Shown: positions 25,232-33,844, counted from the stretch's first letter. The stretch is DNA of 64,000 nt from Streptomyces sp. CC0208 (GCF_003443735.1 NZ_CP031969.1:7192001-7256000), one strand, 5' to 3'. Translations and numbers: made by a program. Notes: generated by a model not told the origin, from the sequence alone.

Positions 25232-26632
25232 TCATGGGATGGCTTCTGCTCCGTTTCGGCCGGAGAACAGCGTGCTCCTGGTCCGTACGGCCGATGCGCA
25301 CGCGAGGGCCAGCCGTTGGAGATCTGTCACGTCGAAGTACGCGTCCCAGCGATCACGCAGCCAGCCACGCACGATCGTCGAACTGTCGGCGTAGAGCCTG
25401 TCGAGTGCCGGCCCGATGTCGACCGGGCCGGCCTGGTCGGTGCAGGTGCATCGGCCCCGGGAGAAGTACTCGGCCAGCCGGGGCGCGTACGTCCACTCCA
25501 CACTCGGGCGAAGCTTCTTGCGCACGAGCGTCTCGGTGCCGTCATCCACCCGTTCCCGGCCACCTCGTGCGTACAGGCACGTGCCCACCACGAAACCTGC
25601 GACGACACGTTGCCACTGCGCTCCCCCTGCGGCGCAGGTGTGGCTCAGACAGACTTCCAGGATGTCCCACAGCTGATCGCTGTCGGCCAGCCGCAGCGCC
25701 AGATTGTTGCGGTTGCCGTTCTCGGTGTCACGCCCCTGGTCGATCAGGTCATGAGCGAGCACGGCCACCATCGTGGTTTCATCGACGATCTCCCGGAAAC
25801 GTTCCGAGCGGTCGTCCTGGACGGTGTAGATGTGCACTCCGATGTCCGCGCCCCGGATCCGGATGTACTCCTCGGGCGTGAAGAGATCGGGCAGCTGCAG
25901 GATTCCGGTCAAGTTGTCGACGAGTTGAACGGCCCCGCACTCCACTTGTGCGGCAACCACCAGTTCGCCTTCGCGCCCGTGCAGCCGTACGCATTGCCGG
26001 GAAGCGGTCACCGCATCCCGTGCGAGCCTGCCGATCTCTTGCACCTGTGGGACGGTTCCCGCGTAGTACTCGCTGATTCCCGCCAGAATGCCCCACAGGA
26101 ACGTGGCCCTGGCTTCGAGCGCGGCGCTCGACTCGGGTGCGGTGCACAGTGCGGTGAAAAGACCCGACATCTCCATGGCGAAGGAGTAGGGAGCCGTGTG
26201 GCCCACGGCTCGTTGGCACCACTGCTGGGCTCGGTCGACGGAGAGATCCCCCCGTAAGTCGATCAGTGGCGGACCGTCCGAGCTGCGCATCAGCCGGTCG
26301 CAGGCTGCGGCCAACAGCCCGCCCGTGTCCCTGCCGAGCAGGGTTTGCCAGTTCACCTGCCGCTGATCACGGCGCAGCAGGGTACGCACGGCCCGCAGGC
26401 CGGGGGACCGGACCGCATCGAGATGCGAGCTGGGCGACCTCAGCACGGAGCGACTGCCGTTGGCGGTCTCCGCGTCGATCGCATGGCAAAGTATTCCGGA
26501 CAATGCCATGGCATGAGGGTCGGAAAGGAGAGAGTCAACCGAATTCCGCCACTGTGCGGGTTCCAGGCTCGGTATCACCTGACCAGGAGTTCCGGGACTC
26601 AGGGCGCCCGTCAGACCCATCAGGTCACTCAC
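25232..26632 (-). CDS. Unknown protein with terpene-synthase-like acidic motif and a TTA codon
   Basis: A 466-aa, mostly helical, soluble protein that I do not recognise with certainty. At 293-310 it reads AHDLIDQGRDTENGNRNN, an Asp295-x-x-Asp298-x-x-x-Asp302 plus Asn pattern like the metal-binding motifs of class I terpenoid synthases; a second matching motif at the expected distance is not clear. Start GTG 26632 has GAGGGAG 6-12 nt upstream. Codon 126 (26255-26257 on the plus strand) is TTA, suggesting bldA control. G+C looks lower (about 63%) than the flanking genes, and a gene-poor stretch adjoins it, which suggests acquisition by transfer. Confidence 0.7.
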   Translation of the reverse strand: MSDLMGLTGALSPGTPGQVIPSLEPAQWRNSVDSLLSDPHAMALSGILCHAIDAETANGSRSVLRSPSSHLDAVRSPGLRAVRTLLRRDQRQVNWQTLLGRDTGGLLAAACDRLMRSSDGPPLIDLRGDLSVDRAQQWCQRAVGHTAPYSFAMEMSGLFTALCTAPESSAALEARATFLWGILAGISEYYAGTVPQVQEIGRLARDAVTASRQCVRLHGREGELVVAAQVECGAVQLVDNLTGILQLPDLFTPEEYIRIRGADIGVHIYTVQDDRSERFREIVDETTMVAVLAHDLIDQGRDTENGNRNNLALRLADSDQLWDILEVCLSHTCAAGGAQWQRVVAGFVVGTCLYARGGRERVDDGTETLVRKKLRPSVEWTYAPRLAEYFSRGRCTCTDQAGPVDIGPALDRLYADSSTIVRGWLRDRWDAYFDVTDLQRLALACASAVRTRSTLFSGRNGAEAIP

Positions 26633-27835
26633 CTGGCGCTCCCTCTGCTCGGAGCCCGCGTCCCCTGATGCGCCTGTGTTTGGGAATCGCCTGGTGTGAC
26701 GAAAGGCTGGAAAATGGCCCCGTGCTGTACGTCCACGCGTAAGATACCGAGGACGAGGTAATACTCATCGTGCTGATCTCCCGTCGCGTATTCAAGACCT
26801 GGAATGGCCAGTCCTTCTCAGGTCCTTCGGCTTGGGTAGAACACGGAATTGACAGGCGTTCCGGGGGTACTGGTACTCGGGACGCTAGAGGGCGGGGGTC
26901 ACGGCCAGAGTGACGCGCGCCTGGCGGCGAGTGCGTGCCCGATCAGTGGAACGGCCCGGGCGACTCGCCTGGAGCAGAGCCATTCATGATGCCTCCGGTG
27001 GCGGAGTCGACGAAGTCCATGAACTACGCGTTGTGTTCCGTACGCTGCGCCGGCAGCGTGGCTGAACTCGTGCACTGAGCCGGCCTCGTCAACTGCGCGC
27101 CCTGCGGCCGTGGTCTTCGCGGCGGCAGCCGGACGGTACGGAGAATCAGTGGCCACCACCGCCAGGACAGCGTTGTCGGAGGCGAGGTCGTGGATCATCC
27201 CTACCTTCCAGCGCCACCATGCGTTTCGTCAACTGTGCGGGGCTAGTTGACGCTGGTGTCAGGCGCCTCGGAGGACGCCTGCGAGGGGCGCTTCGGACGG
27301 AGGCCGGTCGGATGTGCTCGGCGACATTCCGGGCAGCCCGGTCGCTAAGAGGGGAGCACTCGACCCGGGTGGATTCGCACTGGTACACGAACGTGCCGAC
27401 CGTGCGGAGCACATCGGAGTCTCGCGCGGAACACCTTCCCGAGACCCCCCGCCGACCATCGCAGCCATCCGGCCACCACCCTCACCGGCCCGGGTGTGAG
27501 GCCGCTCATGCCTGCACTTCACCCTGACAGCCCACCACTTCGCACCATGCGACGATTTTCGGCCGCGGGCTAGGGGGCGCAGCCCCGGCGCACGGAGCGG
27601 ATCGCCTGGCCGCCGGATGCACGGCCGCGCATTCCAGGCCGTTGATGCGCCGCGGGTACCACCCCCGTTTGCGGCTGTTGGGAAGCAAGTTCGTCGCGGG
27701 GACGGCACATCCGTCCAGGGCGGCCGGGACGCGGACACCGGTCCCTCCGGGGGTGGAACACGGGGTTCCTGCCTTCCTCTCGTCAAGAGGAAAACCCGTT
27801 GGGACGGGCATCGTCCGGTTGGCAGGATGCGGGTC
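26633..27835. other. Gene-poor, lower-GC stretch
   Basis: About 1.2 kb with no gene I can support. The part from 26690 to 26870 is near 55% G+C. A TTGACA box (26848-26853) faces rightward but no supported gene follows it. A perfect 7-bp inverted repeat GTCAACT/AGTTGAC sits at 27228-27251, and TCGTCAACTG occurs twice (near 27084 and 27227). A short GGGGC-GCA-GCCCC hairpin lies at 27574-27586. Open frames here have no recognisable families. It looks like degraded DNA left from past rearrangement. Confidence 0.5.
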
Positions 27836-28417
27836 ATGCCGTACCTCACCGGACCGGTGCTCACACCCGGCACCCTCTCCCGCACCCCTCAGCCCACCCT
27901 CCCCACCGGCGACGGCCTGCTCCTGCGTCCCTGGCGGCCCGAGGACGCGCCGGCGGTGCACGCCGCGTTCCAGGATCCGGTGATGCACCAGTGGCACGCC
28001 CGTGCCGCCGACTCCGTGGACGAGGTCGGCGGCTGGATCGAGGAGTGGCGAAAGGCATGGGGCGAGGAGAGGACCGCTCAGTGGGCCGTGGTGGACGTGG
28101 ACACCGATCTGCTGCTCGGCCGGGTGGCCCTGCGCGAGATCCGTCTCGACGACGGGCAGGCCGAGATGGCGTACTGGACGACCACGGGGGCTCGGGGGAG
28201 GGGGGTCGCGGCGCGTGCCACGGTCGTCCTGTCCCGCTGGGCTCTCGACGCCGTCGGGTTCCACCGTCTCGAGCTCATGCACGCCGTCCGCAACGAGGCG
28301 TCGTGCCGGGTCGCGACCAAGACGGGCTTCGTTCTGGAAGGGACCAAGCGGAGTGCGGTGCTGCATCCCGACGGTTGGCACGACATGCATCTGCACGCGC
28401 GGGTGCGGGGTGACTGA
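27836..28417 (+). CDS. GNAT-family N-acetyltransferase
   Basis: A 193-aa acetyltransferase of the RimJ/RimL type. LLLRPWRPEDAPAVHAAF opens the domain, MAYWTTTGARGRGVAARA is the acetyl-CoA binding loop (R/QxxGxG/A), and FHRLELMHAVRNEASCRVATKTGF is the conserved late segment of this subgroup. It would acetylate a protein N-terminus or a small amine in the cytoplasm. ATG 27836 is used; the ATG at 27827 is an alternative, and the absence of a strong ribosome site suggests a leaderless mRNA. Confidence 0.88.
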   Translation: MPYLTGPVLTPGTLSRTPQPTLPTGDGLLLRPWRPEDAPAVHAAFQDPVMHQWHARAADSVDEVGGWIEEWRKAWGEERTAQWAVVDVDTDLLLGRVALREIRLDDGQAEMAYWTTTGARGRGVAARATVVLSRWALDAVGFHRLELMHAVRNEASCRVATKTGFVLEGTKRSAVLHPDGWHDMHLHARVRGD

Positions 28418-28445
28418 CGGACTGTCGAGTTGCCACGGGTGGACG

Positions 28446-28508
28446 GCGGCCGCCCGTGGAGGTGCGGCCGCCCGTGGAGACGCGGCCGCCCGACGTGAGG
28501 CGGCCGCC
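28446..28508 (+). repeat. 18-bp tandem repeat with four NotI sites
   Basis: Three and a half units of 18 bp each start with GCGGCCGCC (28446, 28464, 28482, 28500). It lies between the convergent GNAT and permease genes and could fold into strong GC hairpins acting as a terminator for either. Confidence 0.65.
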
Positions 28509-28520
28509 GCGCTCCGTCCG

Positions 28521-30053
28521 CTATCCCGCCGACGTAGGCCGGCGCAGCGCACGCCACGCCACGCCCACTGCCAGGGTCGCGGCCAGGAACAGCACCGTGA
28601 ACCACTGGAAGTACCAGTGCCCACCCGCCGGGTCGTACACCTCGGCCCGGGGCCAGGCCAGGTTGACGGTCATCAGGAGGCCGTAGAGGAGGGCCAGGGC
28701 GTTGACCGGGATGCCCCAGCGGCCCAGGGAGAACAGTCGGCCGCCTTCCTCGTCGGTGCCTGACGAGGTGAACTCGCCCCGGATGCGGCGGATCAGCAAC
28801 GGGCCCGTGACCATCGCGTACGCCAGGTACAGCATCACGATGCAGGTCGTGCCGATCGCCAGGAACGCCTCCGGTGAGGCGAAGTTGAGCAGGAGCAGGG
28901 CGGCGGCCAGGATGCCGACGACCAGAGCGGGGGCGGTGGGCATGCCGGTACGGGGGTTCACGCGCGCGAGGCGGCCCGCGAAGGGCAGCTGGCCGTCGCG
29001 GGCCATGGAGAAGAGCATGCGGCAGGCTGCTGTCTGGATGGCGAGGGTGGCCACCGTGATCGCGATGACCACGTCGGCCAGCAGGGCCTTGCCGACACCG
29101 TCGCCGAGGCTGCTGGTGAGGACGTAGCTGAGGCCGTCGACCGACAAATGCCCGTCGGTGAGGCTGGGGGCGGCGAGCAGGCCGCCCAGGACGATCAGGC
29201 CGCCGAGCGCGCCGGCCGAGCCGAGCGCCGTCAGGATCGTACGGGGCGCGACGCGCCGGGGGTTGCGGGTCTCCTCGCTCATCTCGCCCGCGCTGTCGAA
29301 GCCGATCATCACGTACGCCGCCGTGAACGAGCCCACCAGCAGTGCCCCGAACAGGCCGCTCTGCGCGGCGCCCGTGGTGTGGAAGGTGATGCTCGGTGTG
29401 CGCTCGGAGTGGGTCAGCAGAAGCACGATGATCAGCACCGCGCCGATGATCTCGGCGGTGACGCCGACCCGGTTGACCAGGGACAGGACACGGTTGTCGA
29501 GGACGTTCACGACGGTCGTCAGGACCAGCAGGATCACGCCGAGGACGGCCGCGTTGGCGGCCCCGTCCGCCGAGGTCGGCGCCGGGTCGGTGCCGACCAG
29601 CTGGAAGCCCGACCAGATCGCCGGGAGCACCATCTGCAGGGCCAGTGCCGCCGCGGCGACCACGACGATCTGCCCGATCACCATGATCCAGCCGGCGAAC
29701 CAGCCGAAGGTCGCGTTGGAGAGGCGGGACGACCACTGGTAGATCGCGCCCGAAAGGGGGTAGCGGGCCGCCAGTTCCGCGAAGCAGGCGGCCACCAGCA
29801 GCTGGCCGACCAGGACCGCCGGCCAGGCCCAGAAGAAGACGGGGCCGCCGAACGCGTACCCGAAGGCGAAGAACTGGAAGACGGTCGTCAGGACCGAGAT
29901 GAAGGAGAACCCGGCCGCGAAGGACGCGTACCGGCCCAGGCTGCGGTGCAGTTCCTGGGGATAGCCGAACTCGGCGAGGGACCGGTCGTCGGGGGAGGGG
30001 GTGGAGGAGTGCGGGGGATCGGGGCGGACGTCGGAGGGGCTGGTCGTCGTCAC
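28521..30053 (-). CDS. APC-family amino acid/amine permease
   Basis: A 510-aa integral membrane transporter with about 12 helices. The N-terminal region FGYPQELHRSLGRYASFAAGFSFIS and helix 2 to 3 (FAELAARYPLSGAIYQWSSRL) are typical of the amino acid-polyamine-organocation family, close to fungal GABA/choline-type permeases. GTG start 30053. Directly upstream (30077-30100) is nearly the same palindrome that precedes the urea/guanidine carboxylase operon 12 kb away, so it probably imports the substrate of that pathway or a related nitrogen compound. Substrate is not deducible from sequence alone. Confidence 0.9.
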   Translation of the reverse strand: MTTTSPSDVRPDPPHSSTPSPDDRSLAEFGYPQELHRSLGRYASFAAGFSFISVLTTVFQFFAFGYAFGGPVFFWAWPAVLVGQLLVAACFAELAARYPLSGAIYQWSSRLSNATFGWFAGWIMVIGQIVVVAAAALALQMVLPAIWSGFQLVGTDPAPTSADGAANAAVLGVILLVLTTVVNVLDNRVLSLVNRVGVTAEIIGAVLIIVLLLTHSERTPSITFHTTGAAQSGLFGALLVGSFTAAYVMIGFDSAGEMSEETRNPRRVAPRTILTALGSAGALGGLIVLGGLLAAPSLTDGHLSVDGLSYVLTSSLGDGVGKALLADVVIAITVATLAIQTAACRMLFSMARDGQLPFAGRLARVNPRTGMPTAPALVVGILAAALLLLNFASPEAFLAIGTTCIVMLYLAYAMVTGPLLIRRIRGEFTSSGTDEEGGRLFSLGRWGIPVNALALLYGLLMTVNLAWPRAEVYDPAGGHWYFQWFTVLFLAATLAVGVAWRALRRPTSAG

Positions 30054-30076
30054 GGCGGCACCTGCCTTAGGCGGCG

Positions 30077-30100
30077 AATTCCTGTCGGGCGACAGAAATT
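30077..30100. promoter_or_regulatory. Operator palindrome for the APC permease
   Basis: AATTCCTGTC-GGGC-GACAGAAATT has 10-bp arms with one mismatch, 23 bp before the permease start. Its right arm and flank GACAGAAATTAGGG are identical to 18227-18240 upstream of the carboxylase operon, which argues for the same TetR regulator. Confidence 0.7.
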
Positions 30101-30181
30101 AGGGAGGTGCTGTTTCCGGTGCATGACGGGGCCGTGTCGTGGCTGGGCCCAAGTTCTCACGCCCTTGCGGCCGGGCGTCAA

Positions 30182-30197
30182 ACACGATACATCGTGT
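30182..30197. promoter_or_regulatory. Palindrome upstream of padR
   Basis: ACACGAT-AC-ATCGTGT is a perfect 7-bp inverted repeat directly upstream of the -35 box of the padR promoter. It is the likely autoregulatory PadR operator. Confidence 0.55.
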
Positions 30198-30200
30198 CCA

Positions 30201-30230
30201 TTGACGGATCGTCGTGGATCGCGATATGTT
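30201..30230 (+). promoter_or_regulatory. Candidate promoter of the padR-ABC operon
   Basis: A -35 TTGACG (30201-30206) and a -10 TATGTT (30225-30230) are separated by 18 bp, a fair match to the main vegetative consensus. The start of padR lies 36 bp downstream. Confidence 0.55.
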
Positions 30231-30265
30231 CGGCACCGGATATTCGGAGGCGAGGTGAATCGGAC

Positions 30266-30964
30266 ATGCGGCGTCGGAAGCTCCGCAACCCCCTGGCGCT
30301 CGCCGTGCTGACGACGCTCTGGCAGAAGCCGATGCATCCCTACGAGATCGCCCAGACCCTGCGCCGTCAGGGCAAGGACTCCAGCACGAAGATCAACTAC
30401 GGCTCGCTCTACACGGTCGTGCAGAACCTCGAGAAACATGGATTCGTCGAGGTCACGGACGTGGAGCGGCAGGGCAACCGGCCGGAGCGGACCGTCTACG
30501 GCATCACCGCGGCCGGCCGCCAGGAGACCACCGAGTGGATGTCGGACCTGGTCGCCTTCCCGGTCAAGGAGTACCCGATCTTCGAGACCGCGCTCTCCCT
30601 GCTCGGTGTGCTGCACCCCGACGAGGTGGTGCCGCTGCTGAAGGAGCGGCTCGACGCACTGGAGGTGCAGATCGCGAGCGGCCGAGGCGCGCTGGAGAAG
30701 CTGTACGAGACGCTGCCCCGGCTCTTCCTCGTGGAGAACGAGTACCAGCTCCACATGGTCGAGGCGGAGGCGGAGTGGGTCCGCGGCTTCCTCGACGAGC
30801 TCACCAAGGGCGCGCTCCCCGGCATCGAGGAGTGGAAGGCGTTCCACGAGCCAGGCCCTGAACGAGAGCCAGGCCCTGAACGAGAAACAGGACCCGTACA
30901 AGAAACAGGACCCGTACAAGAAACAGGACCCGTACAAGAAACAGAACCCGTACGAGAACCATGA
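30266..30964 (+). CDS. PadR-family regulator with C-terminal hexapeptide repeats
   Basis: The 232-aa product has the PadR winged helix (about 5-85: LALAVLTTLWQKPMHPYEIA, then NYGSLYTVVQNLEKHGFVEV) and a helical C-terminal dimerisation domain to about 193. The last 38 residues are six copies of a hexapeptide of the type E(P/T)GP(E/V)(R/Q), encoded by 18-bp tandem repeats at 30848-30955. It probably represses the ABC exporter genes that follow 183 bp downstream, in the manner of PadR regulators beside drug pumps. ATG 30266 with GAGGTGA upstream. Confidence 0.88.
   Translation: MRRRKLRNPLALAVLTTLWQKPMHPYEIAQTLRRQGKDSSTKINYGSLYTVVQNLEKHGFVEVTDVERQGNRPERTVYGITAAGRQETTEWMSDLVAFPVKEYPIFETALSLLGVLHPDEVVPLLKERLDALEVQIASGRGALEKLYETLPRLFLVENEYQLHMVEAEAEWVRGFLDELTKGALPGIEEWKAFHEPGPEREPGPERETGPVQETGPVQETGPVQETEPVREP
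30848..30955 (+). repeat. Six 18-bp tandem repeats inside padR
   Basis: Two identical units (30848, 30866; GAGCCAGGCCCTGAACGA) are followed by three identical ones (30884, 30902, 30920; GAAACAGGACCCGTACAA) and a variant at 30938. The two types differ at six positions, so separate expansions occurred. The repeat number is likely to vary among strains. Confidence 0.85.
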
Positions 30965-31147
30965 CCTGAACAAGAACTGGCCCCGGCACGGCTGTTGCAG
31001 CAGCCCGCCGGGGCCTCGAACCCCGAACTGAATCCGCCCTGAGGCACATCCAGGCGATCGAGGTGCGGCACACCCAGGATAGCCCGGTGCTCCTCACGCG
31101 GATCAGTTGTCATCCGCTCGGCCAGGAGACCCAGGAGAGCACCTGCC

Positions 31148-32137
31148 ATGAACACCCGTGCGCCCGCGATCGAGGCGCGTCAACTGATCAAGACCTACGG
31201 CGGTCAGGTCACCGCCCTCAACGGCATCGACCTCGTCGTCGAGCGGGGCAGCGTCTTCGGCCTGCTCGGCCCGAACGGCGCCGGCAAGTCCACCACCGTC
31301 AAGATCCTCACCACCCTGGCCCGCCCCGACTCCGGCTCGGCCACCGTCGCCGGCCATGACGTGCTGCGCCACCCGGACCGGGTCCGGCGGGCCATCGGGG
31401 TGGTCGCCCAGGGCTCCGGCGCCGACCCGGTCGCCACCGGCCGCGAGAACCTCCGACTCCAGGGCAGGCTCTACGGCCTGAAGGGCGCCGCCCTCGACCA
31501 GCGGGTGGACGAGCTCCTCGACCGCTTCGCGCTCACCGAGGCGGCCCGGCGTCCGGTCAAGGGCTACTCCGGCGGCATGCGACGCCGGCTCGACGTCGCC
31601 CTCGGCCTGGTGCACCGCCCCGAGGTGCTCTTCCTCGACGAGCCCACCACCGGCCTCGACCCCGAGGCCCGCAGCGCGATGTGGGACGAGATCGGGCGGC
31701 TCGCGGCGGAGGAGGGGCTGACGATCCTGCTCACCACGCACTACCTCGAAGAGGCCGACCGGCTCGCCGAGCGCGTCGCTGTCGTCGACCGCGGCCGGAT
31801 CGTCGTCGAGGGCACCCCGGACGCGCTCAAGGGCGAACTCCGCGGCGACGCCGTGCATGTGGAGCTGCGCGAGCCGCTCGGCGACGCGGGGCGCACCCTG
31901 CTGACCGGCGCCCTGCGCGACGTGCCGGGCGTGCACGAGGTGCTGGCCGACGGAGACCGCGTCAGCGTCCGCGCCGACGACGGGGCCGCCGCCGTACCCG
32001 CCCTCCTCGCCGCTCTGGAGCGGGCCGGGGTCAAGGTCGCCACCGCGACCGTCGCCCGCCCGTCCCTCGACGACGTCTACCTGCGCTACGCGGGCCGCCG
32101 TTACTCCGACGCCGAAGACCTGGTGGGTGCCCGATGA
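31148..32137 (+). CDS. ABC transporter ATP-binding protein (DrrA-like)
   Basis: The 329-aa ATPase has Walker A GPNGAGKSTT (about 42-51), signature YSGGMRRRLD, Walker B VLFLDEPTTGLD and the H-loop TTHYLEEAD. The C-terminal 100 residues match the extension of daunorubicin-resistance-type (DrrA) ATPases. It drives export by the membrane protein encoded next, whose ATG overlaps its stop (ATGA). The substrate is unknown; a PadR regulator upstream suggests a toxic compound. Confidence 0.93.
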   Translation: MNTRAPAIEARQLIKTYGGQVTALNGIDLVVERGSVFGLLGPNGAGKSTTVKILTTLARPDSGSATVAGHDVLRHPDRVRRAIGVVAQGSGADPVATGRENLRLQGRLYGLKGAALDQRVDELLDRFALTEAARRPVKGYSGGMRRRLDVALGLVHRPEVLFLDEPTTGLDPEARSAMWDEIGRLAAEEGLTILLTTHYLEEADRLAERVAVVDRGRIVVEGTPDALKGELRGDAVHVELREPLGDAGRTLLTGALRDVPGVHEVLADGDRVSVRADDGAAAVPALLAALERAGVKVATATVARPSLDDVYLRYAGRRYSDAEDLVGAR

Positions 32138-32910
32138 GCACGGCCGTCTCCCAGACCTGGTACATGACGCAGCGTCAACTCATGGTGTTCGTACGGCAGC
32201 CCGCGTACGCGATCATCACCCTGATCCAGCCGGTGATCTGGCTGTTCCTGTTCGGCAGCCTCTTCAGGAAGGTCGTCGAGCTCGGCGGCTTCGGGACCAC
32301 CTCGTATCTCGACTACCTCGTCCCGGGCGTGGTCGTGATGAGCGCGCTCGGCTCCAACATGTGGGCCGGCATGGGCACGTTGGAGGAGATCCAGCGCGGG
32401 ACCCTGGACCGCTTCCTGACCACCCCGGTCAGCCGGGCCGCGCTGATGAACGGCAACGTCGTCAACAACGGCCTGGTCACCGCCTTCCAGTCGGTGGTCA
32501 TCGTCCTGCTCGGGCTCCTCGGGGGCGCCGACTACCCGGGCGGCATCGTGGGGATCGCCGTCCTGGTGCTCGCCTCGGTCCTGCTGGGCACCGTTTTCGG
32601 GGCGCTGTCCAACGCGCTCGGCATGCTGGTGCGGGAGCGGGAGTCGATCATCGGGATCAACACCTTCCTGCTGCTCCCGCTCACCTTCCTGTCCAGCGCC
32701 TTCATGGCGCCCTCGCAGATGCCCTCCTGGATGCGGCACGTCGCCGACTTCAACCCGCTGAACTGGGCGATGGTGGCGGGCCGTTCGGCCCTGTCCGCCG
32801 ATCCCGACTGGGGCGTCGTGGCCAGCCGCGGGGGAGCGCTGCTCGGGCTGGCGGTCGTGGCGGTGTGGCTGTCGATCCGCACGTTCCGGTCGTACCAACG
32901 GTCGGTGTGA
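32134..32910 (+). CDS. ABC-2 type transporter permease (DrrB-like)
   Basis: The 258-aa product has six predicted membrane helices. The conserved ABC-2 segments are the start YMTQRQLMVFVRQPAYAII, the cytoplasmic EEIQRGTLDRFLTTPVSR coupling region, and LPLTFLSSAFMAPSQMPSWM near helix 5. It pairs with the DrrA-like ATPase, with coupled translation. A strong terminator follows. Confidence 0.92.
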   Translation: MSTAVSQTWYMTQRQLMVFVRQPAYAIITLIQPVIWLFLFGSLFRKVVELGGFGTTSYLDYLVPGVVVMSALGSNMWAGMGTLEEIQRGTLDRFLTTPVSRAALMNGNVVNNGLVTAFQSVVIVLLGLLGGADYPGGIVGIAVLVLASVLLGTVFGALSNALGMLVRERESIIGINTFLLLPLTFLSSAFMAPSQMPSWMRHVADFNPLNWAMVAGRSALSADPDWGVVASRGGALLGLAVVAVWLSIRTFRSYQRSV

Positions 32911-32928
32911 CCGCTCCCGGACACGACG

Positions 32929-32962
32929 AAAGGGGCGGCACCCTTGAAGGTGCCGCCCCTTT
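32929..32962. terminator. Bidirectional terminator between ABC permease and siderophore protein
   Basis: A perfect 14-bp stem AAAGGGGCGGCACC / GGTGCCGCCCCTTT with loop CTTGAA sits between two convergent genes. Flanking A and T runs make it work in both directions. Confidence 0.88.
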
Positions 32963-32975
32963 CAGGGACGTAGGC

Positions 32976-33821
32976 CTAAGCGGCGGGCGCCGCCCCCTCC
33001 TGCTCCGCCTCGATGCGCGCGTTCCAGTCCCGCTTGGAGGCCTGCCAGCCGTCCTCGTTGTGACCCAGGCGCCAGTAGCCGGAGATCGACAGGTCCTCGC
33101 GCGGGATCGCGCGCTCGACCCGCAGCAGGTGGCGCAGCTGCTTCACGAAGTGCGCCTCGCCGTGCACGAACGCGCACAGCCGGCCCTCCGGGAACTCCAG
33201 CGCGCGGACGGCCTCCACCAGGGCCTCGCCGACGGGGCGGGAGCCGCGGTGCAGCCAGACGACCTCCACGTCGGAGTCGATCTTCTGCTCCTCCTCGGGC
33301 CCGGAGACCTCGATGAAGGCGTGCGCCCGGGTGCCGTCGGGCAATGACTCCAGGGAGCGGGCGATCGCGGGCAGCGCGCTCTCGTCGCCGACGAGCAGAT
33401 GCCAGTCGGCGTCCTGGTTCGGGGCGTAGGCGCCGCCCGGGCCCGTGAAGCGCACGGTCTCGCCTGGCTGGACCCGTACCGCCCAGGGGCCGGCCAGGCC
33501 CTCGTCGCCGTGGATCACGAAGTCCAGGGTGAGCTCGCGGTGTTCGGCGTCCCAGTGGCGGACGGTGTACGTGCGGGTCACGGGCCACTGCTCGCGGGGG
33601 AACTCCTCGCGGATCCGCTGCATGTCGAAGGGCTCGGGGTAGGTCGCGCCCTCGGCCGGGAACAGGATCTTGACGTAGTGGTCGGTGCAGGTGTCCGCCG
33701 CGAACTCGGCGAGTCCGTCGCCGCCGAGCACCACGCGCTGCATGTGCGGGGTGAGGCGTTCGGTGCGCAGTACCTGTGCGGAATGGGGCTTCCGCGGCTT
33801 GCGTCCCGGTCCTTCTGCCAT
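32976..33821 (-). CDS. Siderophore-interacting protein (ferric-siderophore reductase)
   Basis: The 281-aa flavoprotein of the ViuB/SIP family uses FAD and NAD(P)H to release iron from imported ferric siderophores. The FAD-binding motif is RTYTVRHWD, a DFVIHGDEGLAGPWA stretch follows, and LVGDESALPAIARSL begins the nucleotide-binding half. A canonical iron box lies 24 bp upstream, so expression is probably repressed by DmdR/IdeR when iron is plentiful. The start ATG at 33821 follows a GGGAACTGGGAGG-type ribosome site. Confidence 0.93.
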   Translation of the reverse strand: MAEGPGRKPRKPHSAQVLRTERLTPHMQRVVLGGDGLAEFAADTCTDHYVKILFPAEGATYPEPFDMQRIREEFPREQWPVTRTYTVRHWDAEHRELTLDFVIHGDEGLAGPWAVRVQPGETVRFTGPGGAYAPNQDADWHLLVGDESALPAIARSLESLPDGTRAHAFIEVSGPEEEQKIDSDVEVVWLHRGSRPVGEALVEAVRALEFPEGRLCAFVHGEAHFVKQLRHLLRVERAIPREDLSISGYWRLGHNEDGWQASKRDWNARIEAEQEGAAPAA

Positions 33822-33844
33822 GGCGGCCTCCCAGTTCCCTACGC

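Noticed and set aside
27146..27527. Small overlapping open frames on both strands in the gene-poor stretch
   Set aside because: No ribosome sites, no recognisable motifs and Arg/Pro-rich composition; not supportable as genes.
30848..30955. CRISPR-like array
   Set aside because: Units of 18 bp are contiguous with no spacers and lie in frame inside padR.
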